A stretch of DNA of 64,000 nt from Azophilus sp965221755 (GTDB taxonomy: Bacteria; Pseudomonadota; Gammaproteobacteria; Pseudomonadales; Azotimanducaceae): NCBI GenBank assembly GCA_965221755.1, contig OZ244921.1, forward strand, positions 3,100,001 to 3,164,000. Reading direction: 5' to 3'. A program made the position numbers and the translations under genes. The notes beneath the pieces are model-generated. The model saw only the letters and a list, made by a program, of their open reading frames with translations, was not told the origin of the DNA and did not search any database. Within the stretch, counting starts at the first letter, position 1. Each line of letters opens with the position of its first letter. This document shows positions 8,471-17,282 of the stretch, in pieces.

Positions 8471-8625
8471 GCCTGTTGCCCCAAGGCGCGATGGCCTGTA
8501 TGGTGGCGGCGTTTTTGCACACCTCCCGCCACGCTTCCATGGAACCAATGGAAACCGCCTCCTCCGGGGAGTCGTTGGGCTGTGTTGCTGGACTAGGCAA
8601 ATGAGTGCTGAGGACTAACGCCCAC

Positions 8626-11361
8626 ATGGCCCGCGTCAACATCGACGGCAAGGACTACGAGCTCACGCCCGGCCAAAACCTGCTGCAGGCGGTGCTGTCC
8701 GAGCACTTGGACCTGCCTTACTTCTGCTGGCATCCCGCCATGGGATCGGTCGGCTCCTGCCGGCTGTGCGCCGTCATTCAGTTCGCCGATGCGGACGATG
8801 AGCGCGGTCGCCTGCAGATGGCCTGCATGGTGAACGTGCAGGACGGCATGCGGGTGTCCATCGATGCGGACTTCGCCCGTGACTTCCGCAAGCAGGTCAT
8901 CGAGTGGCTGATGGAGAACCACCCCCACGACTGCCCGGTGTGCGAAGAGGGCGGCGAATGCCATCTGCAGGACATGACGGTGATGACCGGGCACACCAGC
9001 CGCCGCTACGCAGGCCCCAAGCGCACCTTCCGCAACCAGTACCTCGGCCCCTTCATCGGCCATGAGATGAACCGCTGCATCACCTGCTACCGCTGCGTGC
9101 GCTACTATCAGGACTACGCCGGCGGGCGCGATCTGCAGGCCTTCGGCTCCCGGTCGCGCATGTTCTTCGGCCGCGAATCCGACGGCGTTCTGGAAAGCGA
9201 GTTCGCCGGCAACCTGGTCGAGGTCTGCCCGACCGGCGTCTTCACCGACAAGCCCTTCAGCGCCACCTACACCCGCAAGTGGGACCTGCAGTCCGCCCCC
9301 TCGGTCTGCCCCGGCTGCGCGGTCGGCTGCAACACGCTGCCCGGCGAACGCTACGGGTCGCTGAAGCGGGTTCACAACCGCTACCACCCCGACGTCAACG
9401 GCTACTTCCTCTGCGACCGGGGCCGGTTCGGCGGCCACTTCGTCAACAGCCCGGCCCGTCTGCGCCAAGCCGGCGTCAAAGCCGAGGACGGCGTGTTCGA
9501 GGGGTTGGATGCGGCGGCCGCCACCGAACGGGCCGCGGCCGCTCTCAGCCGCGGCCGGGCGTTGGGCATTGGCTCGCCGCGCGCCTCGTTGGAAAGCAAC
9601 TTCGCGCTCAAGGCGCTGGTGGGGGATGAGAACTTCAGCACCGGCGTCGCCGATGACGAGGCGGCCCTCGATCAACTGATGCTATCCATCTACCAAGCCG
9701 GCGGCGCGCGCATCGCCACCACCATTGAAGCCGAGTCCGCCGACGCCGTGCTGGTGCTGGGCGAGGACGTGGCCAACACCGCGCCCCGCATCGCCTTGGC
9801 CCTGCGCCAGAGCGCGCGCAACAAGCCGTTGGACATGGCCGCGCACGCCGGCATCCCGCTGTGGCAGGACGCCGGCGTGCGCGGCCATGCGCAGCAGGCG
9901 CGCAGCCCCTTCCTCATCGCCACGCCCGCGCCCACCCGCATCGATGACTTGGCGGCGCGTGCGTTGAGGGCCTCGCCCCAGGCCGTCGCGGCGGCCGGCT
10001 TCGCCATCGCCCACGGCATCGATGGCCGCTTTGCCCAAGCCGAGGGCGCGGACCCGGGCTTCGTGGCGCAAGCGGTCGCGGCGCTCGGCGGGGCCGAGCG
10101 GCCGTTGATCGTTTCGGGCACCGCCTGCGGCTCGGCGGCCGTGCTGCAGGCCGCGGCCAACGTGGCCTGGGCATTGCAAGGGCAGGGCAAGGACGCCGGC
10201 CTGCTGCTGGCGGGGCGGGAGGCCAACAGCCTCGGCGCGGCCCTGCTCGGCGGCGAACTGGGCTTGGCGGATGCGCTGCGGCGATTGACCGAGGGCGCAG
10301 CCGACAGCGTCATCATCCTGGAGAACGACCTGCACCGGCGGTTGGAGCGCGAGGCCGTCGATCAAGCCTTGGCCAAGGCCCGCGACGTGGTGGTGCTCGA
10401 CGTGCTCGAAACCGCCACCGCGGAAGCTGCCACCCTGGCGCTGCCCGCCGCCGGCACGACCGAGAGCACCGGCACCTTCGTCAATCACGAAGGACGCGCC
10501 CAGCGCTTCTACCAAGTCTTTGAGCCGCAGCAGGACATAGCCCCCGCTTGGCGGTGGCTGGCCGACGCCGCCATGGCGGCAGGCCGCAACGACCTGCGCT
10601 GGCGCCACATCGACGACGTGGCCCGGGCTTGCGCGGACGGCAACCCGCACTTGCAAGGCGTCACGCGGAGCGCGCCGAACGCCGTCCACCGCAACGGCGC
10701 GGGCCAGCGCATCCCGCGCCTGACCCATCGAGCCAGCGGCCGCACCGCCAAGGACGCCCATGTCAGCGTCCACGAGCCGAAGCCCACCGTGGATGAGCAG
10801 ACGCCCTTCGCCTATTCCATGGAAGGCCGCAACGACGGCGAGGTGGCCGCGCTGATCCCTTATGTGTGGTCGCCCGGATGGAACTCCAATCAATCCGTGT
10901 TCAAGTTCCAGCAGGAAGTGGCGGGGCCCTTGCGGGGCGGCGACGTCGGCGCGCGGCTGATTGAGCCCCAGGCCAGCTCCGTTGAGGCTCTGGCCGCCAA
11001 GCACCGGCAGCCGCCCGCCATCGACTCCGCCGGACTGCAGTGGGTGCCGCTGCACCATGTCTTCGGCTCCGATGAGCTCTCCGCCCGCTCGCCGCCCGTG
11101 GCCGAGCGCAGTGCCGGGGCTGAGGTGCTCCTGCACCCCGAAGATGCCGATGCGTTGGGCTTGGCGGACGGCCAAGGCGCCCGGATTGCCGGAACGAAGT
11201 CCGCGGCCGTGCGCTTGGCGCCGGGCATGGCCAAAGGCTGCGCCGGGATCGTGCTCGGCCTGCCCGACGGCGTCCAAGTGCTGCCCGCGGGCGTCGCGGC
11301 GCCGTCGCCCGACCCGGACTTCAAGCCGCGCCGAGCGCCGGAAGTCATCGCCAAGGGTTAG
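8626..11361 (+). CDS. nuoG: NADH-quinone oxidoreductase subunit G
   Basis: A 911-residue iron-sulfur subunit of complex I that carries electrons from NuoF toward NuoI. The [2Fe-2S] ligands are in YFCWHPAMGSVGSCRLC (about residues 33-50). The HxxxCxxCxxxxxC ligands are in HPHDCPVCEEGGEC. A [4Fe-4S] set follows in CITCYRCVRYYQD, and another is in CPGCAVGC. The remainder is the molybdopterin-oxidoreductase-like domain. I chose ATG 8626, which begins at the conserved MARVNIDG. It is the first nuo gene present; nuoE and nuoF do not precede it. Confidence 0.93.
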   Translation: MARVNIDGKDYELTPGQNLLQAVLSEHLDLPYFCWHPAMGSVGSCRLCAVIQFADADDERGRLQMACMVNVQDGMRVSIDADFARDFRKQVIEWLMENHPHDCPVCEEGGECHLQDMTVMTGHTSRRYAGPKRTFRNQYLGPFIGHEMNRCITCYRCVRYYQDYAGGRDLQAFGSRSRMFFGRESDGVLESEFAGNLVEVCPTGVFTDKPFSATYTRKWDLQSAPSVCPGCAVGCNTLPGERYGSLKRVHNRYHPDVNGYFLCDRGRFGGHFVNSPARLRQAGVKAEDGVFEGLDAAAATERAAAALSRGRALGIGSPRASLESNFALKALVGDENFSTGVADDEAALDQLMLSIYQAGGARIATTIEAESADAVLVLGEDVANTAPRIALALRQSARNKPLDMAAHAGIPLWQDAGVRGHAQQARSPFLIATPAPTRIDDLAARALRASPQAVAAAGFAIAHGIDGRFAQAEGADPGFVAQAVAALGGAERPLIVSGTACGSAAVLQAAANVAWALQGQGKDAGLLLAGREANSLGAALLGGELGLADALRRLTEGAADSVIILENDLHRRLEREAVDQALAKARDVVVLDVLETATAEAATLALPAAGTTESTGTFVNHEGRAQRFYQVFEPQQDIAPAWRWLADAAMAAGRNDLRWRHIDDVARACADGNPHLQGVTRSAPNAVHRNGAGQRIPRLTHRASGRTAKDAHVSVHEPKPTVDEQTPFAYSMEGRNDGEVAALIPYVWSPGWNSNQSVFKFQQEVAGPLRGGDVGARLIEPQASSVEALAAKHRQPPAIDSAGLQWVPLHHVFGSDELSARSPPVAERSAGAEVLLHPEDADALGLADGQGARIAGTKSAAVRLAPGMAKGCAGIVLGLPDGVQVLPAGVAAPSPDPDFKPRRAPEVIAKG

Positions 11362-11371
11362 GGCAGAGGCC

Positions 11372-12349
11372 GTGGAACCCAATACCTTCCTGGGCTTGGA
11401 AATGGGCTTCGTCATGATCCTGCCGGTGCTCGGCGGGGCGCTGGCCGCCGCCGGGCTGTTGGTCTGGTGGGAGCGGCGGCTGCTGGGCTTCTGGCAGGAC
11501 CGGCTGGGACCCAATCGGCTGGGTCCCTTCGGCGTGCTGCAAATCGTCGCCGACGTCATCAAGCTGTTCACCAAGGACGACTGGGTGCCGCCGTTCGCCG
11601 ACCGGGTGGTGTTCACGCTGGCCCCGGCCGCCATCGCCGCCGGCATGTTGATGGGCTTCGTGGTGGTGCCCTTCGGCCCGGGGCTGGCGGTGATCGACCT
11701 GAACATCGGCGTCCTGTTCTTCTTGGCCATGACCGCGGTGACCGTCTATGGGGTGCTGCTCGGCGGACTGGCCAGCAACAACAAGTACTCCCTGCTCGGC
11801 GGCCTGCGCACCGGGGCGCAGATGGTCACCTACGAAGTGTTCATGGGGCTGTCGATCATGGGCGTGGTGCTGCTGAGCGGCTCGTTCAGCTTGAGCGACA
11901 TAGTGGCGGCCCAGGAGGGGATGTGGTTCGTCGTTCCCCAAGCGCTCGGCTTCATCGTCTTCTTCATCGCCGGGCTGGCGGAGACCCATCGCCTGCCGTT
12001 CGACCTGCCGGAGGCGGAGCATGAGCTTGCCGCCGGCTTCCACACCGAGTACTCGTCAATGAAGTTCGGCCTCATCATGGTGGGGGAGTACATCGGCGTG
12101 ATTCTCTCCTCCGCCATGATCGTGACGCTGTTCTTCGGCGGCTGGCTGGGGCCGGACTTCCTGCCGCCCATCGTCTGGTTCACGCTCAAGACCGCCTTCT
12201 TCGTCTGCGGCTTCATCCTGCTGCGGGCGGCCATTCCACGGCCGCGCTACGACCAGCTCATGTCCTTGGGCTGGAAGGTGCTGCTGCCCGTCACCTTGGT
12301 CAACCTGCTGGCCACCGGCGCCGTCGCGCTGCTGCAAAGGGGGGCGTAA
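11372..12349 (+). CDS. nuoH: NADH-quinone oxidoreductase subunit H
   Basis: A 325-residue membrane subunit with eight helices that helps form the quinone-binding site. The family motifs DRLGPNRLGPFGVLQ and AETHRLPFDLPEAE are intact. The GTG start at 11372 follows the nuoG stop by ten bases behind AGAGG, although spacing is short. An internal ATG near 11402 is a possible alternative. It is followed by nuoI after six bases. Confidence 0.93.
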   Translation: MEPNTFLGLEMGFVMILPVLGGALAAAGLLVWWERRLLGFWQDRLGPNRLGPFGVLQIVADVIKLFTKDDWVPPFADRVVFTLAPAAIAAGMLMGFVVVPFGPGLAVIDLNIGVLFFLAMTAVTVYGVLLGGLASNNKYSLLGGLRTGAQMVTYEVFMGLSIMGVVLLSGSFSLSDIVAAQEGMWFVVPQALGFIVFFIAGLAETHRLPFDLPEAEHELAAGFHTEYSSMKFGLIMVGEYIGVILSSAMIVTLFFGGWLGPDFLPPIVWFTLKTAFFVCGFILLRAAIPRPRYDQLMSLGWKVLLPVTLVNLLATGAVALLQRGA

Positions 12350-12355
12350 CGCGCC

Positions 12356-12871
12356 ATGTGGAGCCATCTGAGAACCCTTTGGAGCGTGCTGCAGCACACG
12401 TTTTCACGCAACGAGACCGTCCAGTACCCGGAGGAGATGCCCTACTTGGCGCCGCGCTACCGGGGCCGCATTGTGCTCACCCGAGATCCGGACGGGGAGG
12501 AGCGCTGCGTCGCCTGCAACCTGTGCGCCGTGGCCTGCCCGGTGGACTGCATCGCGCTGCAGAAGACGCAAGGCGAGGACGGCCGCTGGTATCCCGACTT
12601 CTTCCGCATCAACTTCTCGCGCTGCATCATGTGCGGCATGTGCGAGGAGGCCTGCCCGACCTACGCCATCCAGCTCACGCCGGACTTCGAGCTGGCTGAG
12701 TACAACCGCGACAACATGGTCTATGAAAAGGAGCACCTGCTGATCGACGGCGTGGGCAAGTATCCGGACTACTCCTTCTGGCAGGTGGCCGGCAAGACCA
12801 TCCACGGCAAGGACAAGGGCGAGGCGCAAAAGGAGTCGCCGCCGCTGGACGTGCGCGAGCTGCTGCCGTGA
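12356..12871 (+). CDS. nuoI: NADH-quinone oxidoreductase subunit I
   Basis: A 171-residue 8Fe ferredoxin-type subunit with two complete [4Fe-4S] motifs, CVACNLCAVACP and CIMCGMCEEACP, which pass electrons to cluster N2 in NuoB. The length fits alphaproteobacterial/gammaproteobacterial NuoI. The stop overlaps the nuoJ start (GTGA). Confidence 0.95.
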   Translation: MWSHLRTLWSVLQHTFSRNETVQYPEEMPYLAPRYRGRIVLTRDPDGEERCVACNLCAVACPVDCIALQKTQGEDGRWYPDFFRINFSRCIMCGMCEEACPTYAIQLTPDFELAEYNRDNMVYEKEHLLIDGVGKYPDYSFWQVAGKTIHGKDKGEAQKESPPLDVRELLP

Positions 12872-13389
12872 GCCTTGAGCTCGCCCTGTTCTACCTGGCG
12901 GCCTTGGTGTCGCTGTCGGCGACGGTGCTGACCGTGACCCGCACCAACGCCTCCCATGCGCTGATCTACCTGATCGTCTCGCTGCTGGCGGTGGCGCTCA
13001 TCTTCTTCCTGCTGGGCGCGCCCTTCGCCGCCGCCCTGGAGATCGTCATCTACGCGGGCGCCATCATGGTGCTGTTCCTGTTCGTGGTGATGATGCTGAA
13101 CTTGGGACGGGAAACCGTGGCGCGGGAGCGGCGCTGGCTGGCGCCCAGGATGTGGGTCGGGCCGGGCATCCTCGCTGCGGTGCTGCTGCTGGAGCTGCTC
13201 TACCTGATCGTCGGCACCGAAGTCAGGACGTCCGGGGTGGGCGTATCGCCCAAGGCGGTCGGCATCGAGCTGTTCGGACCCTACCTGCTGGCTGTGGAAC
13301 TGGCGTCCATTCTGCTGCTCGCCGCTTTGGTGGGGGCCTTCCATCTCGGCCGGCGCTACATGCGGGCTCGGCGGGAGGAGATCGAATGA
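12868..13389 (+). CDS. nuoJ: NADH-quinone oxidoreductase subunit J
   Basis: A 173-residue membrane subunit with five predicted helices and the conserved third helix FAAALEIVIYAGAIMVLFLFVVMM-like region (EIVIYAGAIMVLFLFV). GTG start 12868 overlaps the nuoI stop, and the stop overlaps the nuoK start. Confidence 0.93.
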   Translation: MSLELALFYLAALVSLSATVLTVTRTNASHALIYLIVSLLAVALIFFLLGAPFAAALEIVIYAGAIMVLFLFVVMMLNLGRETVARERRWLAPRMWVGPGILAAVLLLELLYLIVGTEVRTSGVGVSPKAVGIELFGPYLLAVELASILLLAALVGAFHLGRRYMRARREEIE

Positions 13390-13700
13390 CCGCGGTCAGC
13401 GTGCCCATCGAGCACGTGCTGGTGCTGGCGGCGGCGCTGTTCGCCATTGGCTTGGCGGGCGTGCTGGTGCGGCGCAACGTCATCTTCCTGCTCATGTCGC
13501 TGGAAATCATGATGAACGCCTGCGGGCTGGCCTTCATCGCCGCCGGCGCCCGCTGGGCCCAAGCCGACGGGCAGATCATGTACATGCTGATACTCGCCGT
13601 GGCCGCCGCCGAAGTGGCCGTCGGGCTCGGCCTCGTGCTGCAGTTGCAGCGCCGCTTCAACAACTTGGACATCGATGCCGCCAGCGAGCTGGCAGGGTAG
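13386..13700 (+). CDS. nuoK: NADH-quinone oxidoreductase subunit K
   Basis: A 104-residue subunit with three helices. It carries the two conserved glutamates in the membrane, in LMSLEIMMNAC and AVAAAEVAVGL, which take part in proton transfer. ATG 13386 overlaps the nuoJ stop (ATGA). Confidence 0.95.
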   Translation: MTAVSVPIEHVLVLAAALFAIGLAGVLVRRNVIFLLMSLEIMMNACGLAFIAAGARWAQADGQIMYMLILAVAAAEVAVGLGLVLQLQRRFNNLDIDAASELAG

Positions 13701-13715
13701 GGGTCGGGTCGGGCA

Positions 13716-15566
13716 ATGGACGGTCTGTGGTTGATCCCGGCGCTGCCTTTGGCGGGGTTCCTGATGCTGTTCGTCACCGAGGGCCGGCTGCCTGACCGCG
13801 CGGTGGCGTTCATCGGCGCCGGTTCCGTCGGGCTGTCCGCCTTGGCGGCGCTGTTTGCCGGCCTCGACTTCCTGGAGCAGGGCGGCGTCCCCCGAGTTGA
13901 ACATCTCTGGACTTGGATGGCGGCGGGCCCGTTCGAGGCGGCGGTCGGCCTTTATCTGGATGGCCTGTCGCTGGTCATGGTCGGCGTCATCACCGGCGTC
14001 GGCTTTCTGATTCATCTTTACGCCACCGGCTACATGGCCGGCGAGGACGGCTACAGCCGTTTCTTCGCCTACATGAACCTGTTCGTCTTCGCCATGCTGG
14101 TGCTGGTGCTGGGCGACAACCTGCTGCTGCTGTTCCTCGGCTGGGAGGGGGTGGGGCTTTGCAGCTACTTGCTGATCGGCTTTTTCCATCAAGACTCGGC
14201 CAACGGCTACGCGGCCCGCAAGGCCTTCGTGGTGACCCGGGTGGGCGACACCTTCATGGCCGTGGGCCTGTTCCTGCTGTTCCGCGAGCTGGGCACCTTG
14301 GACATCCAAGCGGCGATGCAGGCGGCGGGCGAAGCCTGGCCGGACGGCTCGAACCTCGCCACCGCCATTGCCCTGCTGCTGCTCGGCGGCGCGGTGGGCA
14401 AGTCCGCCCAAGTGCCGCTGCAAACCTGGCTGCCGGACGCCATGGCCGGCCCCACCCCGGTAAGCGCCTTGATCCATGCCGCCACCATGGTCACCGCCGG
14501 GGTTTACCTGATCGCCCGCACCCATGATCTTTTCCTGCTCTCCCCGGATGCCCAGTTCGCCGTCGCCTTGGTCGGCTTGGCCACCCTGTTCATCGCCTCC
14601 TGCACGGCGCTGACCCAGCGCGACATCAAGCGCATTCTGGCCTACTCGACCATGAGCCAGATCGGCTACATGTTCCTCGCTCTGGGCGTTGGCGCTTGGT
14701 CGGCGGCGATCTTCCATCTGATGACCCATGCGTTCTTCAAGGCCCTGCTCTTCCTGTCCGCCGGCTCGGTCATCCTGGCCCTGCACCACGAACAGGACAT
14801 CTTCAGGATGGGGGGGCTGTGGCGGCGCCTGCCGGTGCCGTTTTGGTGCATGGTGATCGGCTCGGCGGCCTTGGCGGCTTTGCCGCTCACCTCCGGCTTC
14901 TACAGCAAGGACGTCATCCTGCTGGCCAGTTTCGATTACGGCAGCGGCGGCGCTTGGTTTTGGGGCCTGGCGGCGCTGGCCGCCTTCATGACCTCGCTGT
15001 ACACGTCGCGGATGATGTTCATCGCCTTCTTTGGCGAAATGCGCACGCAGCCGCACGATCGCTCCGGCGTCAACATGTGGCTGCCGCTGGTGATTCTGGC
15101 GGCGCTGGCCATCGGCGGCGGCTGGTTCGGGCTGGCGCCGGTGGCCGGGGTGCTGCCCGACGGCGGCGTTGATGCGGCCCATCATGCAGGCGCCATCGTC
15201 TGGGTGACGGCGCTCATCCCCATGCTCGGGGTTTTGCTGGGCTACCTGATCTTCGGCGGCAAGCAGCTGTCCGTCCGGGCGCTGGTGGAATCCACGGCGG
15301 GCCAAGGCGTTGCCCGCTTCTGGGACGGGGGCTGGGGGTTCGACACCCTCTATGATCGCCTGATCGTGCGCCCGTTCGGGTTTTTGGCGCGGATCAACAA
15401 AGCCGATGCAGTGGATTTGATCTACGCCTCCATTGCCGCCTTCGCCCGTCGTCTCAACGCCGTTGCGGTGCGCTCCCAGACCGGCAAGCTGCGCTGGTAT
15501 GCCGCCAACATGGCGCTCGGCTTGATTTTGGCGCTGCTTCTCGTCCTCTTGGTGCCGGGTGCTTAG
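13716..15566 (+). CDS. nuoL: NADH-quinone oxidoreductase subunit L
   Basis: A 616-residue antiporter-like subunit of the membrane arm with its long C-terminal lateral helix. Visible motifs are WEGVGLCSYLLIGF, KSAQVPLQTWLPDAMAGPTP (conserved lysine and the HxWLP-type segment) and AYSTMSQIGYM. The length is normal. It ends 279 bases before the nuoM start; this gap is filled by the 92-bp tandem repeat. Confidence 0.94.
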   Translation: MDGLWLIPALPLAGFLMLFVTEGRLPDRAVAFIGAGSVGLSALAALFAGLDFLEQGGVPRVEHLWTWMAAGPFEAAVGLYLDGLSLVMVGVITGVGFLIHLYATGYMAGEDGYSRFFAYMNLFVFAMLVLVLGDNLLLLFLGWEGVGLCSYLLIGFFHQDSANGYAARKAFVVTRVGDTFMAVGLFLLFRELGTLDIQAAMQAAGEAWPDGSNLATAIALLLLGGAVGKSAQVPLQTWLPDAMAGPTPVSALIHAATMVTAGVYLIARTHDLFLLSPDAQFAVALVGLATLFIASCTALTQRDIKRILAYSTMSQIGYMFLALGVGAWSAAIFHLMTHAFFKALLFLSAGSVILALHHEQDIFRMGGLWRRLPVPFWCMVIGSAALAALPLTSGFYSKDVILLASFDYGSGGAWFWGLAALAAFMTSLYTSRMMFIAFFGEMRTQPHDRSGVNMWLPLVILAALAIGGGWFGLAPVAGVLPDGGVDAAHHAGAIVWVTALIPMLGVLLGYLIFGGKQLSVRALVESTAGQGVARFWDGGWGFDTLYDRLIVRPFGFLARINKADAVDLIYASIAAFARRLNAVAVRSQTGKLRWYAANMALGLILALLLVLLVPGA

Positions 15567-15568
15567 CG

Positions 15569-15890
15569 GATGCAGTTGCCAAGGCTCATTCTGCTTTTGC
15601 TGGGTGGCGGCGCGCCTGCCTTGGCGCCGCCCGTCGTGACTCCGGGACCAGGAGCCGGCGGATGCAGTTGCCAGCGCTCATTCTGCTTTTGTTGGGTGGC
15701 GGCGCACCTGCCCTGGCGCCGCCCATCGTGACTCCGGGACCAGGAGCCGGCGGATGCAGTTGCCAGCGCTCATTCTGCTTTTGTTGGGTGGCGGCGCACC
15801 TGCCCTGGCGCCGCCCATCGTGACTCCGGGACCAGGAGCCGGCGGATGCAGTTGCTAGGGCTCATTCTGCTTTTGTTGGGTGGCGGCGCA
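15569..15890 (+). repeat. 92-bp tandem repeat (3 units + partial fourth that is the nuoM start)
   Basis: Units begin at 15569, 15661 and 15753 and are almost identical. The first 46 bases of a fourth unit, from 15845, are the beginning of nuoM. Each unit contains ACCAGGAG (ribosome-binding site), eight bases and an ATG. Because 92 is not a multiple of three, the upstream ATGs open short frames: about 53 codons from the first two units, about 35 from the third. Each begins MQLP, has a hydrophobic stretch and runs into the next ATG. The third stops at about 15857, just inside nuoM. Confidence 0.92.
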
Positions 15891-17282
15891 CTGGCGGCAC
15901 TGTCGGAGCGGCTGCACCGCAACGCCCCGCGCTGGCTGGCGCTGGGCGTCATTGCCGTTGCCGGGCTGCATCTGCTGGCCATTCCCGTGGGCGCTGCGGA
16001 GCAGGCCGCCTGGATACCGCGCTTCGGCATCAACCTCATCCTGGCGATGGACGGGCTCAGCTACGCCATGGTGGCCCTGACCTTGTTCCTAGGCCTGATC
16101 GCCATCGTCTCCTCCTGGTCCGAAGTCAACGAAAGCCCGGGATTCTTCCAGTTCAACCTGCTTTGGACCCTTGCCGGGGTGGTGGGCGTGTTCACCGCGC
16201 TTGACCTGTTCCTGTTCTTCGTGTTCTGGGAAGTCATGCTGGTGCCCATGTACTTCCTCATCGCCATCTGGGGCCATGAGGCGCGCGCCTATGCGGCGAT
16301 GAAGTTCTTCCTGTTCACCCAGATCAGCGGACTGCTGATGCTTTTCGCCCTGCTGACGCTGGTTTACTTGAACTACGAGGCCAGCGGCGTCATCACCTTC
16401 GCCTATGCCGACCTGCTGCGCGCCGATCTCGACCCCGGCTACGCCTTCCTGCTCATGCTGGGCTTTTTCGTCGCCTTTGTCGTCAAGCTGCCGGGGGTGC
16501 CTTTCCACACTTGGCTGCCGGACGCGCACACCCAAGCGCCGACGGCCGGCAGCGTGATCCTGGCCGGCATCCTGCTCAAGACCGGGGCCTACGGCCTGCT
16601 GCGCTTCGTGGTGCCGCTGTTTCCTGAGGCGGCGTTGGACTTCCGCTGGCCAGCCATGCTGCTGGGCGCGGCCAGCGTCATCTACGGCGGCTATCTGGCC
16701 TTCAGCCAAAGCGACTTCAAGCGGCTGGTGGCCTACAGCAGCATCAGCCACATGGGCTTCGTGCTGCTCGGCGTCTTCGCTTGGAACACGGTGGCGGTGC
16801 AGGGCGCGGTGGTGCAGATGGTGGCCCATGGCTTCTCCACCGCCGCGCTGTTCATGCTGGCCGGCGCCCTGCAGCAGCGCCTGCACACTCGGGAGATGGG
16901 CCGGATGGGGGGCCTTTGGCTCAAGGCGCCGCGCATGGGCGCGGTGGCGCTGTTTTTCATCGCCGCCTCGCTGGGGATGCCGGGCCTCGGCAACTTCGTC
17001 GGCGAGTTCATGGTGCTGCTCGGCGCCTTCCAAGTGGACGTGCCGCTGACCATCGCCGCCGCCATCGGCATCATCATCGCTGCGGTCTATGCGCTTTCCT
17101 TGATGCAGCGCTCCTTTCAGGGCGAGCCCAATGCCGCGGCGGAGGCGATGCCCGACTTCGGCTTTCGGGAGCTGAGCGTCATGATCCTGATGATGGCGGC
17201 GCTGGTTTGGTTGGGCATTTATCCCGAAACCCTGCTGAACTTGTCCGCACCCGTGGTTTCGAAGCTCGGGGTCGCCCCGTGA
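15846..17282 (+). CDS. nuoM: NADH-quinone oxidoreductase subunit M
   Basis: A 478-residue antiporter-like subunit with KLPGVPFHTWLPDAHTQAPT (conserved lysine and HTWLPDAH), FWEVMLVPMYF with the membrane glutamate, and AYSSISHMGFV. ATG 15846 follows CAGGAGCCGGCGG. Its first 46 bases are repeated three times upstream, so earlier ATGs compete for ribosomes. The true start is supported by the continuous hydrophobic N-terminus. The stop overlaps the nuoN start. Confidence 0.94.
   Translation: MQLLGLILLLLGGGALAALSERLHRNAPRWLALGVIAVAGLHLLAIPVGAAEQAAWIPRFGINLILAMDGLSYAMVALTLFLGLIAIVSSWSEVNESPGFFQFNLLWTLAGVVGVFTALDLFLFFVFWEVMLVPMYFLIAIWGHEARAYAAMKFFLFTQISGLLMLFALLTLVYLNYEASGVITFAYADLLRADLDPGYAFLLMLGFFVAFVVKLPGVPFHTWLPDAHTQAPTAGSVILAGILLKTGAYGLLRFVVPLFPEAALDFRWPAMLLGAASVIYGGYLAFSQSDFKRLVAYSSISHMGFVLLGVFAWNTVAVQGAVVQMVAHGFSTAALFMLAGALQQRLHTREMGRMGGLWLKAPRMGAVALFFIAASLGMPGLGNFVGEFMVLLGAFQVDVPLTIAAAIGIIIAAVYALSLMQRSFQGEPNAAAEAMPDFGFRELSVMILMMAALVWLGIYPETLLNLSAPVVSKLGVAP

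Noticed and set aside
9682..11730. Antisense open frame (682 codons) opposite nuoG
   Set aside because: Same artefact of high GC; no domain or start signal.
13356..15305. Long antisense open frame (649 codons) opposite nuoK/nuoL
   Set aside because: Composition is dominated by H, Q, R and G as expected from antisense of membrane genes; nuoL is certain.
15569..15844. 92-bp repeats as a CRISPR array
   Set aside because: Units are contiguous with no unique spacers and derive from the nuoM start.
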